DNA from: Whalleya microplaca
Lineage: Eukaryota; Ascomycota; Sordariomycetes; Xylariales; Xylariaceae
DNA length: 64,000 bases
Direction of reading: 5' to 3'
Assembly (NCBI GenBank): GCA_022497155.1
Contig: MU385753.1
Span: 186,001-250,000 of the forward strand
The notes under the pieces: model-generated
Database searches by the model: none
Told to the model about the DNA's origin: nothing
Seen by the model: only the letters and a program-made list of their open reading frames with translations
Shown here: positions 24,297 to 34,898 of the stretch, in pieces
Numbering within the stretch: the stretch's first letter is position 1
Layout of the letters: each line of letters opens with the position of its first letter
Translations under genes and position numbers: made by a program

Positions 24297-25088
24297 TCAG
24301 AGGCGAGGACGAGGAGTTTGACTTTTCGGATTGAGAGCCAGCAGCTCGTCCGGCTGGTATCTCCGACATGGCCGCTTTCCGGGAGAGACTTCACCCGAGC
24401 TCGGGCGAAGTGGTTTCGCGCCGCGCCCGGTCTCGCTCAGCACGGTTTTCATGTGGTCCATCTCCACGGAATGCCATGTGAAAGGGGTGGACGACTCCTT
24501 GTTGAATACGCCGACGAAGCGGTGTTTTTCCTTCCGTTTGATGGTGGACCCTCCAGTGGCTATCGCCGGAGCATCGCCGAAGCGAATGCCAGCTAGTTTC
24601 CCGTAGTTGTTCTGGTGAACAATCTGCTCGGATCCCGGCGGGGTCAGAGCCATGTGGTGTAGATGTACCCTGCCAGCTGCTGCATCCTGTGGCGGGTTGT
24701 CGATATAGCTCTCCCTGCGGAAAGCTGGACCTGCAACGGCCTCTAGCCGCTGTGGTTGGGGCGTAGCGCTTGTTTGCGCGTCACTGATGCTGAAAGTGCT
24801 CGTATAATCTCGAGAGCCATCAATCTATTCTGGCAATCTGGGTCGGGCATCAAGAGCACCTAATGCAATAGGACCCTTTCCACTCTGCGCCCTCTTTGTA
24901 GATGTTATATGCTTCGATAGCCAGACAGGGTGCGAGGGTTGCTTTCTACCCTGGGCCTTCTCTATGAATTTTATATTCTGGGATGGATCGCTAGACCGCG
25001 AGAGTTGCTGTGGACTAGGCAATACAGCTTGATTTGGTGTTTTCTTCGCTTGGGCCTCTAGATAGCTCGGTGTGACAACTTTATTCTC
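24297..25088 (-). other. coding-like sequence in frame with the upstream peroxin, interrupted by TAG
   Basis: Directly after the TAG of the peroxin gene (25091-25089) the same frame stays open for 87 codons, meets a single TAG at 24827-24825, then stays open for 175 codons to the stop at 24297. About twelve stops would be expected by chance in 262 codons, so this sequence is, or recently was, coding. There is no ATG in the first part; the first Met of the second part is at 24653. The product would be basic and Pro/Ser-rich at first, with a more ordered-looking end (QNNYGKLAGIRFGDAP, KHRFVGVFNKESSTPFTWH). I do not recognise it. It may be exons of an unresolved gene, a decayed gene (CAG or TGG to TAG), or a readthrough extension. 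Confidence 0.4.
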
Positions 25089-26201
25089 CTATCTGGCGGC
25101 TGACACTGCTGGGAAGCTTCTAGCACTCAAAAACATGCCCTTCACGCTGCGAATCGCGTCCTTGGTCTTCTTCACCTCGTCATCGGGTTCACCACTGCGG
25201 TACCCCAACCCGGTATGAATAGAGGTGAAGTCGGGCATCGGGGGCGCACCGATCTTGTCGACATCGTCGCGGATCTCCCGGAGGAGGGAGGTGAGATCGG
25301 CAGAGTTCTCAGCTTGGCGCGTATGCATTTCGTTCAACTCGCGCAATGAACTTCTCAGAGCGAAAAGACGACGGGCTTGTCCATCGATCACTTTCTCTGG
25401 TTTTTCGGGGGTATTTGTAGGTAATTTTTGAGCAGCCAGCAGTGGCGAGGAGGTCTGCGTCCCTATGTCCCGGTGGAAGAGCTCGGTCGGATCGCTGAAG
25501 TCGCTCTCGTCATCTCGGTACGAGCCCTCTGACTGGTTCGACCTCAAGAGTTTCCCGTTCCTGTATGGAACCTCGCTCGCAGCACCCTCGAGCCTTTCCA
25601 CCATCTCACCGAGCTTCTCGTTTACGTGAGCGTAGTACTCCGTTCGCGCATCGGTGAGCGTGTCGACCATAGGGCTCACGACGAATCTAGCAGTGCCATA
25701 GAGAAGCGTCCAGATACCACCAGAGATAGTGAGGATGTTGGCCAGGCGCGAGGGCGTGATCAGCGGGGGCGGCTTGGGAGAGGTAGTGAGAAACTCTGGA
25801 TACGTTATGATGGGCGGCGCGTCCGCTGTTGACGGAGGTGCCGCCGAGGCGTTGGGCGCTGCTGAAGTAGTGTCTGAGACATCTTTCCTCCAGTCTGGGG
25901 TTTTCTCTGTATTCTCATTTGGACTCGGGGATTCGGTGGCCGACTGTACGTTTGAAGCATGTACATCTCCATCCACTTCCTTTAACAATGCCCGGATTTG
26001 GGCACTGTCGAGTCCCTTGCTCGCCAAAAACTCGGTTTTCTTTTCGACACTAGAATTTCGAACATTTTCGTCGTTTAAAAACTTTCGCACCTGATCAAGG
26101 ACATCATTTTGAGCATCGCTAGCATTCGCTGTCGGTTGGGCATGAGATTCAGATTGCGATTGCTGCCAGGACAGTACATCGGGCTTCTTAGGGTCGGCCA
26201 T
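25089..26201 (-). CDS. Pex14-domain peroxin, probably Pex14/17 (Pex33) type
   Basis: One exon, 370 residues from the ATG at 26201; an in-frame ATG seven codons earlier (26222) is less likely, because MADPKKP resembles the family start. About residues 35-75 match the Pex14 N-terminal helical domain (QVRKFLNDENVRNSS, KTEFLASKGLDSAQIRALL), which binds Pex5 and Pex19. A Pro-rich linker leads to a hydrophobic segment near 157-180 (LANILTISGGIWTLLYGTARFVV) and then coiled-coil-like helices. Canonical Pex14 has a different sequence after its membrane segment, so I favour the Pex14/17 (Pex33) paralogue known in filamentous fungi. It would work in the docking complex of the peroxisomal membrane. The C-terminal SVKGMFLSARSFP stretch looks like a natural end. 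An unexplained in-frame open segment follows. Confidence 0.75.
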   Translation of the reverse strand: MADPKKPDVLSWQQSQSESHAQPTANASDAQNDVLDQVRKFLNDENVRNSSVEKKTEFLASKGLDSAQIRALLKEVDGDVHASNVQSATESPSPNENTEKTPDWRKDVSDTTSAAPNASAAPPSTADAPPIITYPEFLTTSPKPPPLITPSRLANILTISGGIWTLLYGTARFVVSPMVDTLTDARTEYYAHVNEKLGEMVERLEGAASEVPYRNGKLLRSNQSEGSYRDDESDFSDPTELFHRDIGTQTSSPLLAAQKLPTNTPEKPEKVIDGQARRLFALRSSLRELNEMHTRQAENSADLTSLLREIRDDVDKIGAPPMPDFTSIHTGLGYRSGEPDDEVKKTKDAIRSVKGMFLSARSFPAVSAAR

Positions 26202-27819
26202 TGTGATAACGACTAGGTACAAAGTAAACAGAACTCATAAAGCGTGTAAATGGGTTGGTTTAAACACAAAAGATCTATGTAGGGTGCGGAATATATGATG
26301 TGAAGGGTTGGCAACTAAGTTGGAACCTGAAGCTTCAAAATAATGGTTGCCTCGGCATTTTTCGCAGAGAACAACCGAGCTTTATAATTCTTTTCGTTCT
26401 GCTATGATCAGCTACGTAGGTACCTAAGAGTGGAGAATATCATTAATGGGGCAAAAGCAATGATAGCATGTCTATGTACCGATCTTCCCCACACTAACAC
26501 GCTGGAACCTCTACGTAGTGTACTCTAAAAACTGGCTAACGTATTGAGGTTTAGCTCTCCGTTCACCGAGCTCACCGAGATTATCTCCACGTGATCATTC
26601 CTGAAGTCCGGAAACTTGGTCAATCATTCAACACCTCTTTACTTGTTCATGACGGGATAATGCGAAACTAGGTTTCCCAGGCGGTTTATTTATTTTTTCT
26701 GATCAGTAGACCTGTCCCTTTTGATTGATTTCCTTCTTGATATTGATATCGAGTCATATTGGCCATACGTTATCTTGTTAGGACCTATTCTTGTAGACAC
26801 CGCCGGCATTCCGAGATCTCGTCCAGCAGCAGCAGCAGCAGCTCACTTGAGAATATCGGTATCCACCTGCATCACCAGCAAAAGCTCACTCCATTCCAGT
26901 TGAGACAGGTGCCTCCTAGCGGTTACTTCCGATTGCTTGGTCACATTCGGTAACCTAAACCGCAACACATTCAAAATTGTCCTTCTTTCGTCCAACAAGG
27001 AGTCCAGGTGCGAGCTGAGAAATTACGAGAGTCCAATCGAACCGGTCGCACAGCTGGGTCCGTCAGCCACCGACAGCCTTTTAAAACCCGTCTAAAAACA
27101 CCATGTAAGTAAGCATCAGCTGTGCCGTTTCCTAGTTTAACTCAATCACCGCCGTCGGAAAAGGGTGGAAGGGTGGAAGAGTGGTCCGGTTGTCGTCTCC
27201 CTATTTCCATAGCCCTATCGTATAGAGAAATGTTGTTCAAGTGAGCGTAAAAGGGAGACGGCAGCTGAAAAGGAAAGGAAAGGAGATTAGAAGGAGATAA
27301 AGGATGATGATGCGATGGCACGCAGACCACCGACGTTGGACAAGAATCCCACACTCGGCTCGGGGGCGGCGCGCGGCAGTGCCAGCAGTGCCAGCGCTCG
27401 TGCTTGTGTTTGTGTTGGCTGCATCAGCGCTTGGGTCTTTGGTGTTGCCTCACGCACATATCGATATCCATATCGTTGAATTCAACTGGTCGGGCCTCCC
27501 CCAATCCCATCCCAAAATTCCTATCTAGGCTCGGCAGCTTGCCTCATCGGTAGTTTGCCGCGAACAACGTGTTACCCCCTACGTACTACCTTTGTCTATC
27601 TTACACACGGCCGCAAGCTTATTTCAACCTCTCCTGCCCTTACGCGCCACCTCCAAAAATCTCCATCATCTTGGAACCTATCCATTCCTACCGGCTTTCA
27701 ACCCAATCAACCCAATCCCACCATTTACTTAGCCGCTTGCCGTTTATCCCGTCTGAATATTCCACCTTTCCCCTTCTGCCTATCTTATTATCACACCCTC
27801 TTTTTGATCAGCGTCCATA
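26202..27819. other. divergent promoter region between the peroxin and Ies2 genes
   Basis: This separates the start of the peroxin (minus, 26201) and IES2 (plus, 27820). It includes a GCA-repeat tract near 26825-26842. At 27101 an ACCATGTAAGTAAG stretch looks like a 5' splice site and may begin a leader intron of IES2. Short frames in both directions are not supportable. Confidence 0.5.
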
Positions 27820-29235
27820 ATGGCGTCTCGTCCACGTCGCGCGGCTGCGCAAAAGGCCAATACCGCTATTACTGACATGGTCGATAGCGACAACCATACC
27901 AATAGTCGGACGGGCAGAACCATGTCGTCCAGAACATCTCGTAGATCTGAGGGTAAGAGTGCCGCAGCATCCATTTCGCGCGGCCCTCCTTCCTCTCCCT
28001 CAGATTCTAACCAGCATATCCACGTTACAGTTAAGCTTCCTACAAGCAAGCTTCGCCAGGCCACCTCGAGTCGCCAGGCTGCCCGAGAGAACTTTGTCGG
28101 GGGCGAGATAATTGAGGGCAAGCGGAATCGCTCGCAGAGGAAAAGTTACGTCGTCGATGTTAGTGAAGACGACGACGATGACGAGGGCGAGGCCGAGCCT
28201 GAGGTCGAAGTAGAGGAGGAGGACGACGATGAAGATGCCGAAGGTGAGGATGAGGACATGGCTGATTTGGGCGAGGAGGACGCCGAGGGCGAAATTATCG
28301 TTGACGACACCATGGATATCGATGGCGAAGGAGAGGAGGACGACGAGGAGGATGCTGAAGGTGAAGATGATGATATGGTCGTAGATCCCATCCCGCCACC
28401 GGCACCTGTGATTAAAGTCTCTAAGCCGAAGAGTACTCCTAGCAAGTCAAAGGCTTCTTCTAAGTCCAATGCGAAGACGGCTGTACCGCAAGCAAGGGAC
28501 AGCGACGACGACGAAGAGCTCAGCGAGCTGGAAAGCGAGGCCGATGAGATCCAGGACACCGTTAAGGTCGGAGGAGGGGATGAGGACGCGGAGGGCGAAG
28601 ACGAAGAGATCGAAGCAGCCGAGCCCGCCGGAGCGAACGACGACGACCTCGACAGTGATGGAAGTCGAGCCGAGACTCCCGATCTCACCAAGATGACTAA
28701 ACGACAACGCGCTCGATTCGAAGAGAACGGCGACGAGCTGATGAAGCTATCTGATGGCAAGTATCCCGATCCTCCAACAATTATGGTGACCAAACTAACC
28801 TGGAAACAGAGGTGCAAGCGAAGAAGCACTTCACGGCTGAAGAGCTCTCTATGCGCCGTGCCGAGATGGCTCGTCGGAGACGCAATCTGAGCGAGAAGCG
28901 CAACGAAGAAGTCAAGGTAAGGCAGCCATTTTACGGATGAAACTTGATCCAAACAAATGCAGCGCAAGATCAGCTGATTCTCGTGTTTTTAGATGGAAAC
29001 TATCAACAAGCTCCTCAAGAAGCAAGCACCAAAGACCAACCGAAAGTCTCAGCTTGCCGATGAGCTGTCCCCCGACGGCGAGGCGCTGAAGCCGAGCCCC
29101 ATCTTCGTCCGGTGGATCAGCACGAAAGAGGGCAACCGTGTAGCCGTGCCTGACGAGATGCTCGCGGGGCCTTCTGGCAGGGTCTTCGTCCCGGGAGGCC
29201 TGAAGAGCGGAAAGATGGTTGAGGAGGTATCTTGA
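27820..29235 (+). CDS. ies2: INO80 chromatin-remodelling complex subunit Ies2 (PAPA-1 domain)
   Basis: Spliced as join(27820..28756,28810..28916,28993..29235), 428 residues. Intron 1 must start with GC (GCAAGT at 28757): it is the only way found to join the frames, it has a perfect CTAAC branch site and it ends in ACAG. Intron 2 is ordinary (GTAAGG). The first 312 residues are basic at the start, then dominated by Asp/Glu runs with repeated DAEGED units, as in Ies2 proteins. Residues about 313-360 are the PAPA-1-like region (AKKHFTAEELSMRRAEMARRR, NLSEKRNEE, TINKLLKKQAPK). The C-terminal end (PIFVRWISTKEGNRVAVPDEM) matches the Ies2 tail. Ies2 stimulates the INO80 ATPase, so this is a nuclear protein acting in nucleosome sliding and H2A.Z dynamics. 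Confidence 0.9.
28757..28809 (+). other. non-canonical GC-AG intron in IES2
   Basis: The 53-base intron begins GCAAGT after a G, ends AACAG, and has CTAAC about 15 bases before the acceptor. Exon phase is 1 on the left and two bases (AG) on the right, making GAG. No GT donor nearby restores the PAPA-1 frame. Confidence 0.75.
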
Positions 29236-31123
29236 GGTCGTGGATGCTTGATTAGGCGCAGTGCTTTTACTTGTGGAGGTTTACTGGAGGCTTATTGGCC
29301 ACTACTAGTGATGTTCTATCGCTTGGGAATAGTGTTTGGCATGACTACACCGAGATGATGCTGTGTTAGCCCGATTGCTGCGTAGTCTAGCAATCCAAGC
29401 AATAACAGAGTGTACATATAACTGTCCGTTACATCCCACGTCAACAGTATCAATGCGTAATTTAATGTGCTACTAGTGTTTGTTCTAGAGCAGCAGCAGC
29501 AGTAACGGGAGTAGGAGTTCATTTAACGCTAGGCTAAATATTTACAGCTCTGGCAGTATTTTCTATCTGTATAGCCTCGTATCTCGTCAAAACATTGTTG
29601 TAATTCACCGCTTGTAGCTTTCTATATATTGGCGACTTGAACAGTTATTATCGTCAAGTTTCATTGGAGTTCGTTTAGTATACTGGATAACGAAGCACAT
29701 TAGTTGCGGCTTGTCCTCTTTCATGGAATTAGTCAAGATTGGGGGTTATCATATCTCCTTCGTTGACAAGAGTAGGCTCTATGGCCTACAGTGTGTTCGG
29801 CTGAAATTGAATAGCAGCATGAACTTATTGCGACATAGCTGAACGATACCGTGATCTATTCGGTATTTACAAGTTTGATAGCTTTGGAAGACAAATGCAT
29901 CGTTTTCCACGGGGCTTACTCGAAGTTGCGTTAGTGATGATGGCTCCGTTGGATTGACAGACGAAGATACTGGCTAAGATGATAGAACTACCAGTATCTA
30001 CGAGGTGAGAATTAAAAACACTCTGATTAGTTTACTCGACAGATATTTGACGATAGTTCGAAGTGGATTGTAACTAAATTGAAAATCCAGGGTTAGCTAC
30101 AGTGCCTCGCTTATGTAATATTGGAATATTCATCTCCTATATCCAATGTGATGCGAGGTACCCTCGACAGATCCGAAAACATAATCAACCATTAATCATT
30201 GGTACTTGACTATATTGGGGATATGTCATTCCTGCTTAATGTGCTTCTAAGATAGTGGTATTTTTGGATATATTATCTATTATAGCGATGCTGATTAGAT
30301 ACTGAAGCCCATCAACACAGTGACATTCTACTATCAACTGATTTCTCCCTTGATAGTTTGGTGATAACACTGTATTGACTCATAATTCAAATACCCTATT
30401 GTACTGTAATATAACATGTGATCAAGATCAATTGAATGAGGACCTGACCTTAAGCAACTGCGAAAGGGGGGTTACCCTTTGTGGGTTGGCTGCCAATATC
30501 AAGATATTAGGAAGCTGCTTCAAGCTTTGCTATTGGCCGCATATATATACTTGATCATAAGTACAATATCAGCAAACATCTTATTATTGTCATTTCTATC
30601 ATATGGAAGGAGGTTGGGTTGTTTACAGCCAATACAATGCTTCAATCCGAAAGACACACGGTGAATGCTACACACATGATCGATGCTAGACCCGCATTTG
30701 ACTTGGAGTCCATTGAATGTGCTGATTTGATATCGTGGCTTATGGGCAAGAGCATAGCGATAAAAAGGTGAGGACCAGGTGAATTAGACACATTCAATGC
30801 GTATTATTTGCTGTATTGGGCCCTAGAACTGACTCACAAATCCAGAATACAAACCGAAGGTATTTTCCCACCTTTTGCCCGCCTTCCCTCAGGCCACCAT
30901 TAAAATCAAAATTACGAAGATTTTTAAGTCAACGAAACCTTTTGCAACTCTTCTGACCTTCCGTTTACTCAAACCAACATCATTTCAGGTGCAGTGTTTT
31001 GATAACATCTTCTAAATCCTAACCACCTGTCTTCTCTCCTATACGTATCTCTCCATCGACCTACTCCATCTCCTCTTTTCATCCAAACGCCTATACACAT
31101 AACTATATCTACTCTACGTCAAG
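29236..31123. other. AT-rich gene-free stretch
   Basis: About 1.9 kb, clearly AT-rich from 29.5 to 30.9 kb. I found no gene and no recognisable transposon. The last 250 bases become pyrimidine-rich, as in promoters of this genome, ahead of the gene at 31124. Confidence 0.55.
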
Positions 31124-32744
31124 ATGCCGTTGTCGAAAGGTTGGCATTACACGTTGAAGCGTCGAGCGCCAGCGCCGATTGAGAGTAATGATGATGTTGC
31201 CCCTGCACCCGAACCGGCTACGCGCAAAAGAGGAAGAAAGGATGACGGCCTCACCGACAAGGAGAAACGGGCCCTTAAAAAGAAACGACGGACTGAGTGG
31301 CGGACGGACGCCACCGACGCCGAAAAGAACGAGTCACTGAGAGTGGCCCTCGGCAGGACTGGAAAGCAGAAGTACTCCTGGTTGGACCAAGTAAGATCTA
31401 TCCTCTCCCCCTCTTTCACCTCCCCTCACCGTGAAACAATCCTAGCTAACCCAAGCAACCCGTTAGAGGAAACCCACTCCCCAGGAGACCACAGCCCTCA
31501 ACAAAATCCGCTTGTTGCAGAAACGCACCGGCACCGGGGATCTCCTACTGGCGGAACGGGAGGAGTTAGAGGCCCAGGCCCAGGAGGAGGCGAAGAGACG
31601 GGCTGATGAAGCCGGCCTAGACGACGAGGATGAGGAGCAGTCTTCGACCGGGAGACAGGCTAAGCGGGCCAAACCTAACCCCGTGGTCATCGACCTCACC
31701 GGCGATGAACCCGTGGTACAGCCCAGGCCAGCCCCTGTGTTGGCGGACCTGATGGCCGGAGCTGGGGACATCAGCAGATATGATACCGAAGTCCCGACCC
31801 GAGGAAAGCGCCAACGAAAGTCTCAGATGCGAGCCCGTGGACATGAACGTCCTGAGCAGCCCAGCAGCCTTGCCCTTGCCGAAGAGCTCCAGGCAGAGCT
31901 CGACGCAGAGTTCGGGGCACTCCCTCCTGTGCCCGAGTTGGAGCCACAGGCCAAGAGCCTCGAGTCTCAGTCCGAGCCTAAGGTCCAGGACGACGACGAC
32001 CCGCTAATGGGCCTTTCCCAAGAAGAGTTCGACCGGAAATTCCAGGAGATGATGGATGACCCCGAGGTGGAATTCGAGCCAGAGTTCGAGTCGGAGGCCG
32101 ACGCTCAGCTTGAGCTTCAACGCCAGAAAGAATGGGAAGAGTGGAACAACTTCAAGTTGAGTCCCGAGCAGCAAACCCAGATCGGTGTGGCGTCGACCTC
32201 TAAGGCGGATTCAAAGCCAGAGCCAGAGCTAGAGATCAGCGAGGAGCAACTCATGAAGGAGTGGGATGAACTCGAGTCCGAGCCAGAGCCAGAGCCAAAG
32301 GCAAAGGGAAAGGGAAAGGCGAAGGCAAAACGAGAGCCGAAGCCAAAGGCACCGCGAAAGCCAAGGGCAAAGGCAGAGCCAAAGCCAAAGGCGGAGCGAA
32401 AGCCAAGAGCAAAGCCGAAGCCAAAGGCAAAGGCAGCGCCAAAGCCTGAGCCGGAGCCGGAGCCAGAGATCAGCGAGGAACAGCTCATGAAGGAGTGGGA
32501 CGAACTCGAGTCTGAGCCAGAGCCAGAGCCGGAGATTGATGAAGCCCAACTCATGAAAGAGTGGGACGAGATCGCATCCGAGCCCGAGCCAGTGCCAGAG
32601 TTGGAGGTCGACGAGGCCGAGTCCGAGGCCGAGTCTGAGCCTAAGACCCAGCCCGGTACGGCGATGGCGTCTCCCGAGGACCAGTTCGAGAAGAACTTCC
32701 AAGAGCCGGTGGATGCTGAATCCGAGATATCGGAGGAGGAGTGA
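31124..32744 (+). CDS. acidic/basic low-complexity protein with EQLMKEWDE repeats
   Basis: Spliced as join(31124..31390,31467..32744), 514 residues; GTAAGA donor, GTTAG acceptor, CTAAC branch site, phase 0. I do not recognise it. The N-terminal 120 residues are basic with likely nuclear localisation stretches (RKRGRK, KKKRR). The middle is acidic. The C-terminal third has three copies of a unit with (S/D)E(E/A)QLMKEWDE followed by alternating Glu-Pro, separated by an almost pure Lys/Ala/Pro/Glu/Arg tract (about residues 375-440). The repeated helix flanked by Pro-rich linkers suggests a multivalent binding scaffold, probably nuclear; that is inference. Codon repetition is high in this part. 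Confidence 0.8.
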
Positions 32745-34898
32745 GAGACTTCCCGCCGCGAAGGCCAGAAGGGGGTAGAGGAGGACGGATCAGCGATTTG
32801 ATATTTTTATACGTTATGTTATATACGATGACTACGACGATGATGTTACAGGCGGCTAGGTAGCTGTAGGGGTTTAACATGAATCTCGATAGTTTCATCT
32901 AACCATCCTTGCGTATTCCATTTCGTGATTTGCTACGAATCTATCATCTCAAGTATGATGTATGTCGTCTTAATCCTCCTTGTAAGGTAGTAGATAATAT
33001 ATATTCTACTATTTGGAAGAAAGGCTCCCAGCAGACCTATCGTCTGAAGAGAAGATCATATCATCATTATCCTCCTATATATCTACTACCTGTATCATAT
33101 GCAGTAAGGACCAGCAGCCCGCCACTCCCCCATCCGCCATGATGGAGAGGCACCGAATCAACAAAACCATCCACCTATACAGCGTAGCTATACCCAAAGC
33201 TATACCCAAAGTCTCGACAAGTCTCCGTACTCGTTCGCGTACGATCGGGCGGCGCAGGGAATACAAGCTGAGTATCTACCCACTGGATTCCCATGCGCCC
33301 TGCTTATTTCCTCCCATCCAGAATGACACAACGACTCGCCCATCGACCCAAGTATAGGTAGACCTGCTGTAGGTACGGGCGGGGTGGCTGAATTAGGGCA
33401 ACTAGCTATTGCGGGCTGGGCTCGTAGCAGGCAGGCCATTAACCTGCCCGCTAGGCGTAGTGCGAGTAGGTCAGTTAGCACCTAGCCAGCCGTAGTCGTC
33501 TGTTTCAGAGGCCCCGGAAGATTGAGTTTAGGGTTCTCATTGCGGTGCCTAGGGGCGCGTCGGCAGCGTGGTTGTTGGAGATGATATTGGAGTCGGACTG
33601 GAGGTGGTCAGCTTAGATACTGGTAGGCTGGGGGAAATTCGACGTATCGGTGGATTAGCTTGGGAGACGAGCGAAATTGCGACCGTGAGGATGGGGTTCT
33701 TTGTGGCACGGTACAATTGGGCTATTTGGCGGGGAGATATGTTGAGAGTTAGAATCGAATATTTAGGATAGCGTTGATGACGACGAGACTCAGCTCGAAC
33801 GACAGGACCGATTCGGTCACACGATACCGTCAGATCTTTTCATTTACAATGAGGCTTTGAATTATTCGGTATTAAGCGCTATAGGACGCCGCTAATGCTT
33901 GTCTCTATCTACAAGATACTCGCTGAAGTAGGGTAATCTGTTCAGTATACGGCGCAGCTAGATGATTGACTCGCGTGAAGTAGTGGCTTATCAAATTCCC
34001 TTCCAAAAGCTGCCGGAGAACATGTATGCCTCCCAGCCTTCCAATATGATACTGCTATCACAGGCCAATCTTGGTAATACCATGATCTAGGTATGTTATT
34101 GTGTTGACGTTGCTAATATCAATACAGAAAATCAGGCTGGAGTTGTACTGATAACGTACATTCTAGATATTAGCATATTCACATGTACTATGACTAACAC
34201 GGTGTTGTTGCTATGTACATGTTTCTCTTGTTTTATAGGGTGTTCCCAAGCGCATATATTTATTTTTTAGACAAACATTATTGCGTGTTCCTTAGATGTT
34301 AGATATGTTTGGGAGTATGGATAAAATATCACCCATGTAAGGGTATTTATCTCTATTTATGTTGATATCTTGTAGTTCTAAGTCTATAGATAGGCTGAGT
34401 TGTCACAGTGTGCCTTCAGGTGGATCTTCACCCCTATCGCATCATTGTTGCTATATAGATATGACACAGGATACCAGCTACAAGTTCTTCACGTACCTGC
34501 TGCTTGAATATATGAACACAATGGCATTCGCCAGAGAGACCATTACCTAGGTACAGTTGTCGAATCAACAAGACCTGTGCACAATAGGACTAGCGAATCA
34601 GTGCTTAATTGTGCCATGACTTCCTAAAAAATATATATGGATGATTCATACTGAGCTCTGGTACACTGGTACCATACCTATATACAATTGATTCCATTCA
34701 CTTTTCACTCTGTACAACTTTTTTCAGATTTCACCTGTGATCTGAGTCAACTGAACCATCACACATTTTTCTTCTCATCTTGTGATCTTGTCCTCCTACT
34801 GGCATAGAAAAATCCCACGACTCTATCTATAACCTCCTCCCTCCCTCAAATCCGTTACCTCACTTCTTCCAGAGGACTGCGCATCGAACGTCGACGAC
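32745..34898. other. gene-free stretch
   Basis: Short open frames at 33.0-33.5 kb on both strands overlap and have no family resemblance. From 33.8 kb on the DNA is AT-rich. A TACCTAGGTA palindrome lies at 34544-34553. The final 150 bases are pyrimidine-rich, ahead of the gene at 34899. Confidence 0.55.

Noticed and set aside
27304..27528. 74-codon plus-strand frame with a hydrophobic stretch upstream of IES2
   Set aside because: It is in the probable leader/promoter of IES2, contains a GTGCCAGCA duplication, and lacks any recognisable feature beyond hydrophobicity.
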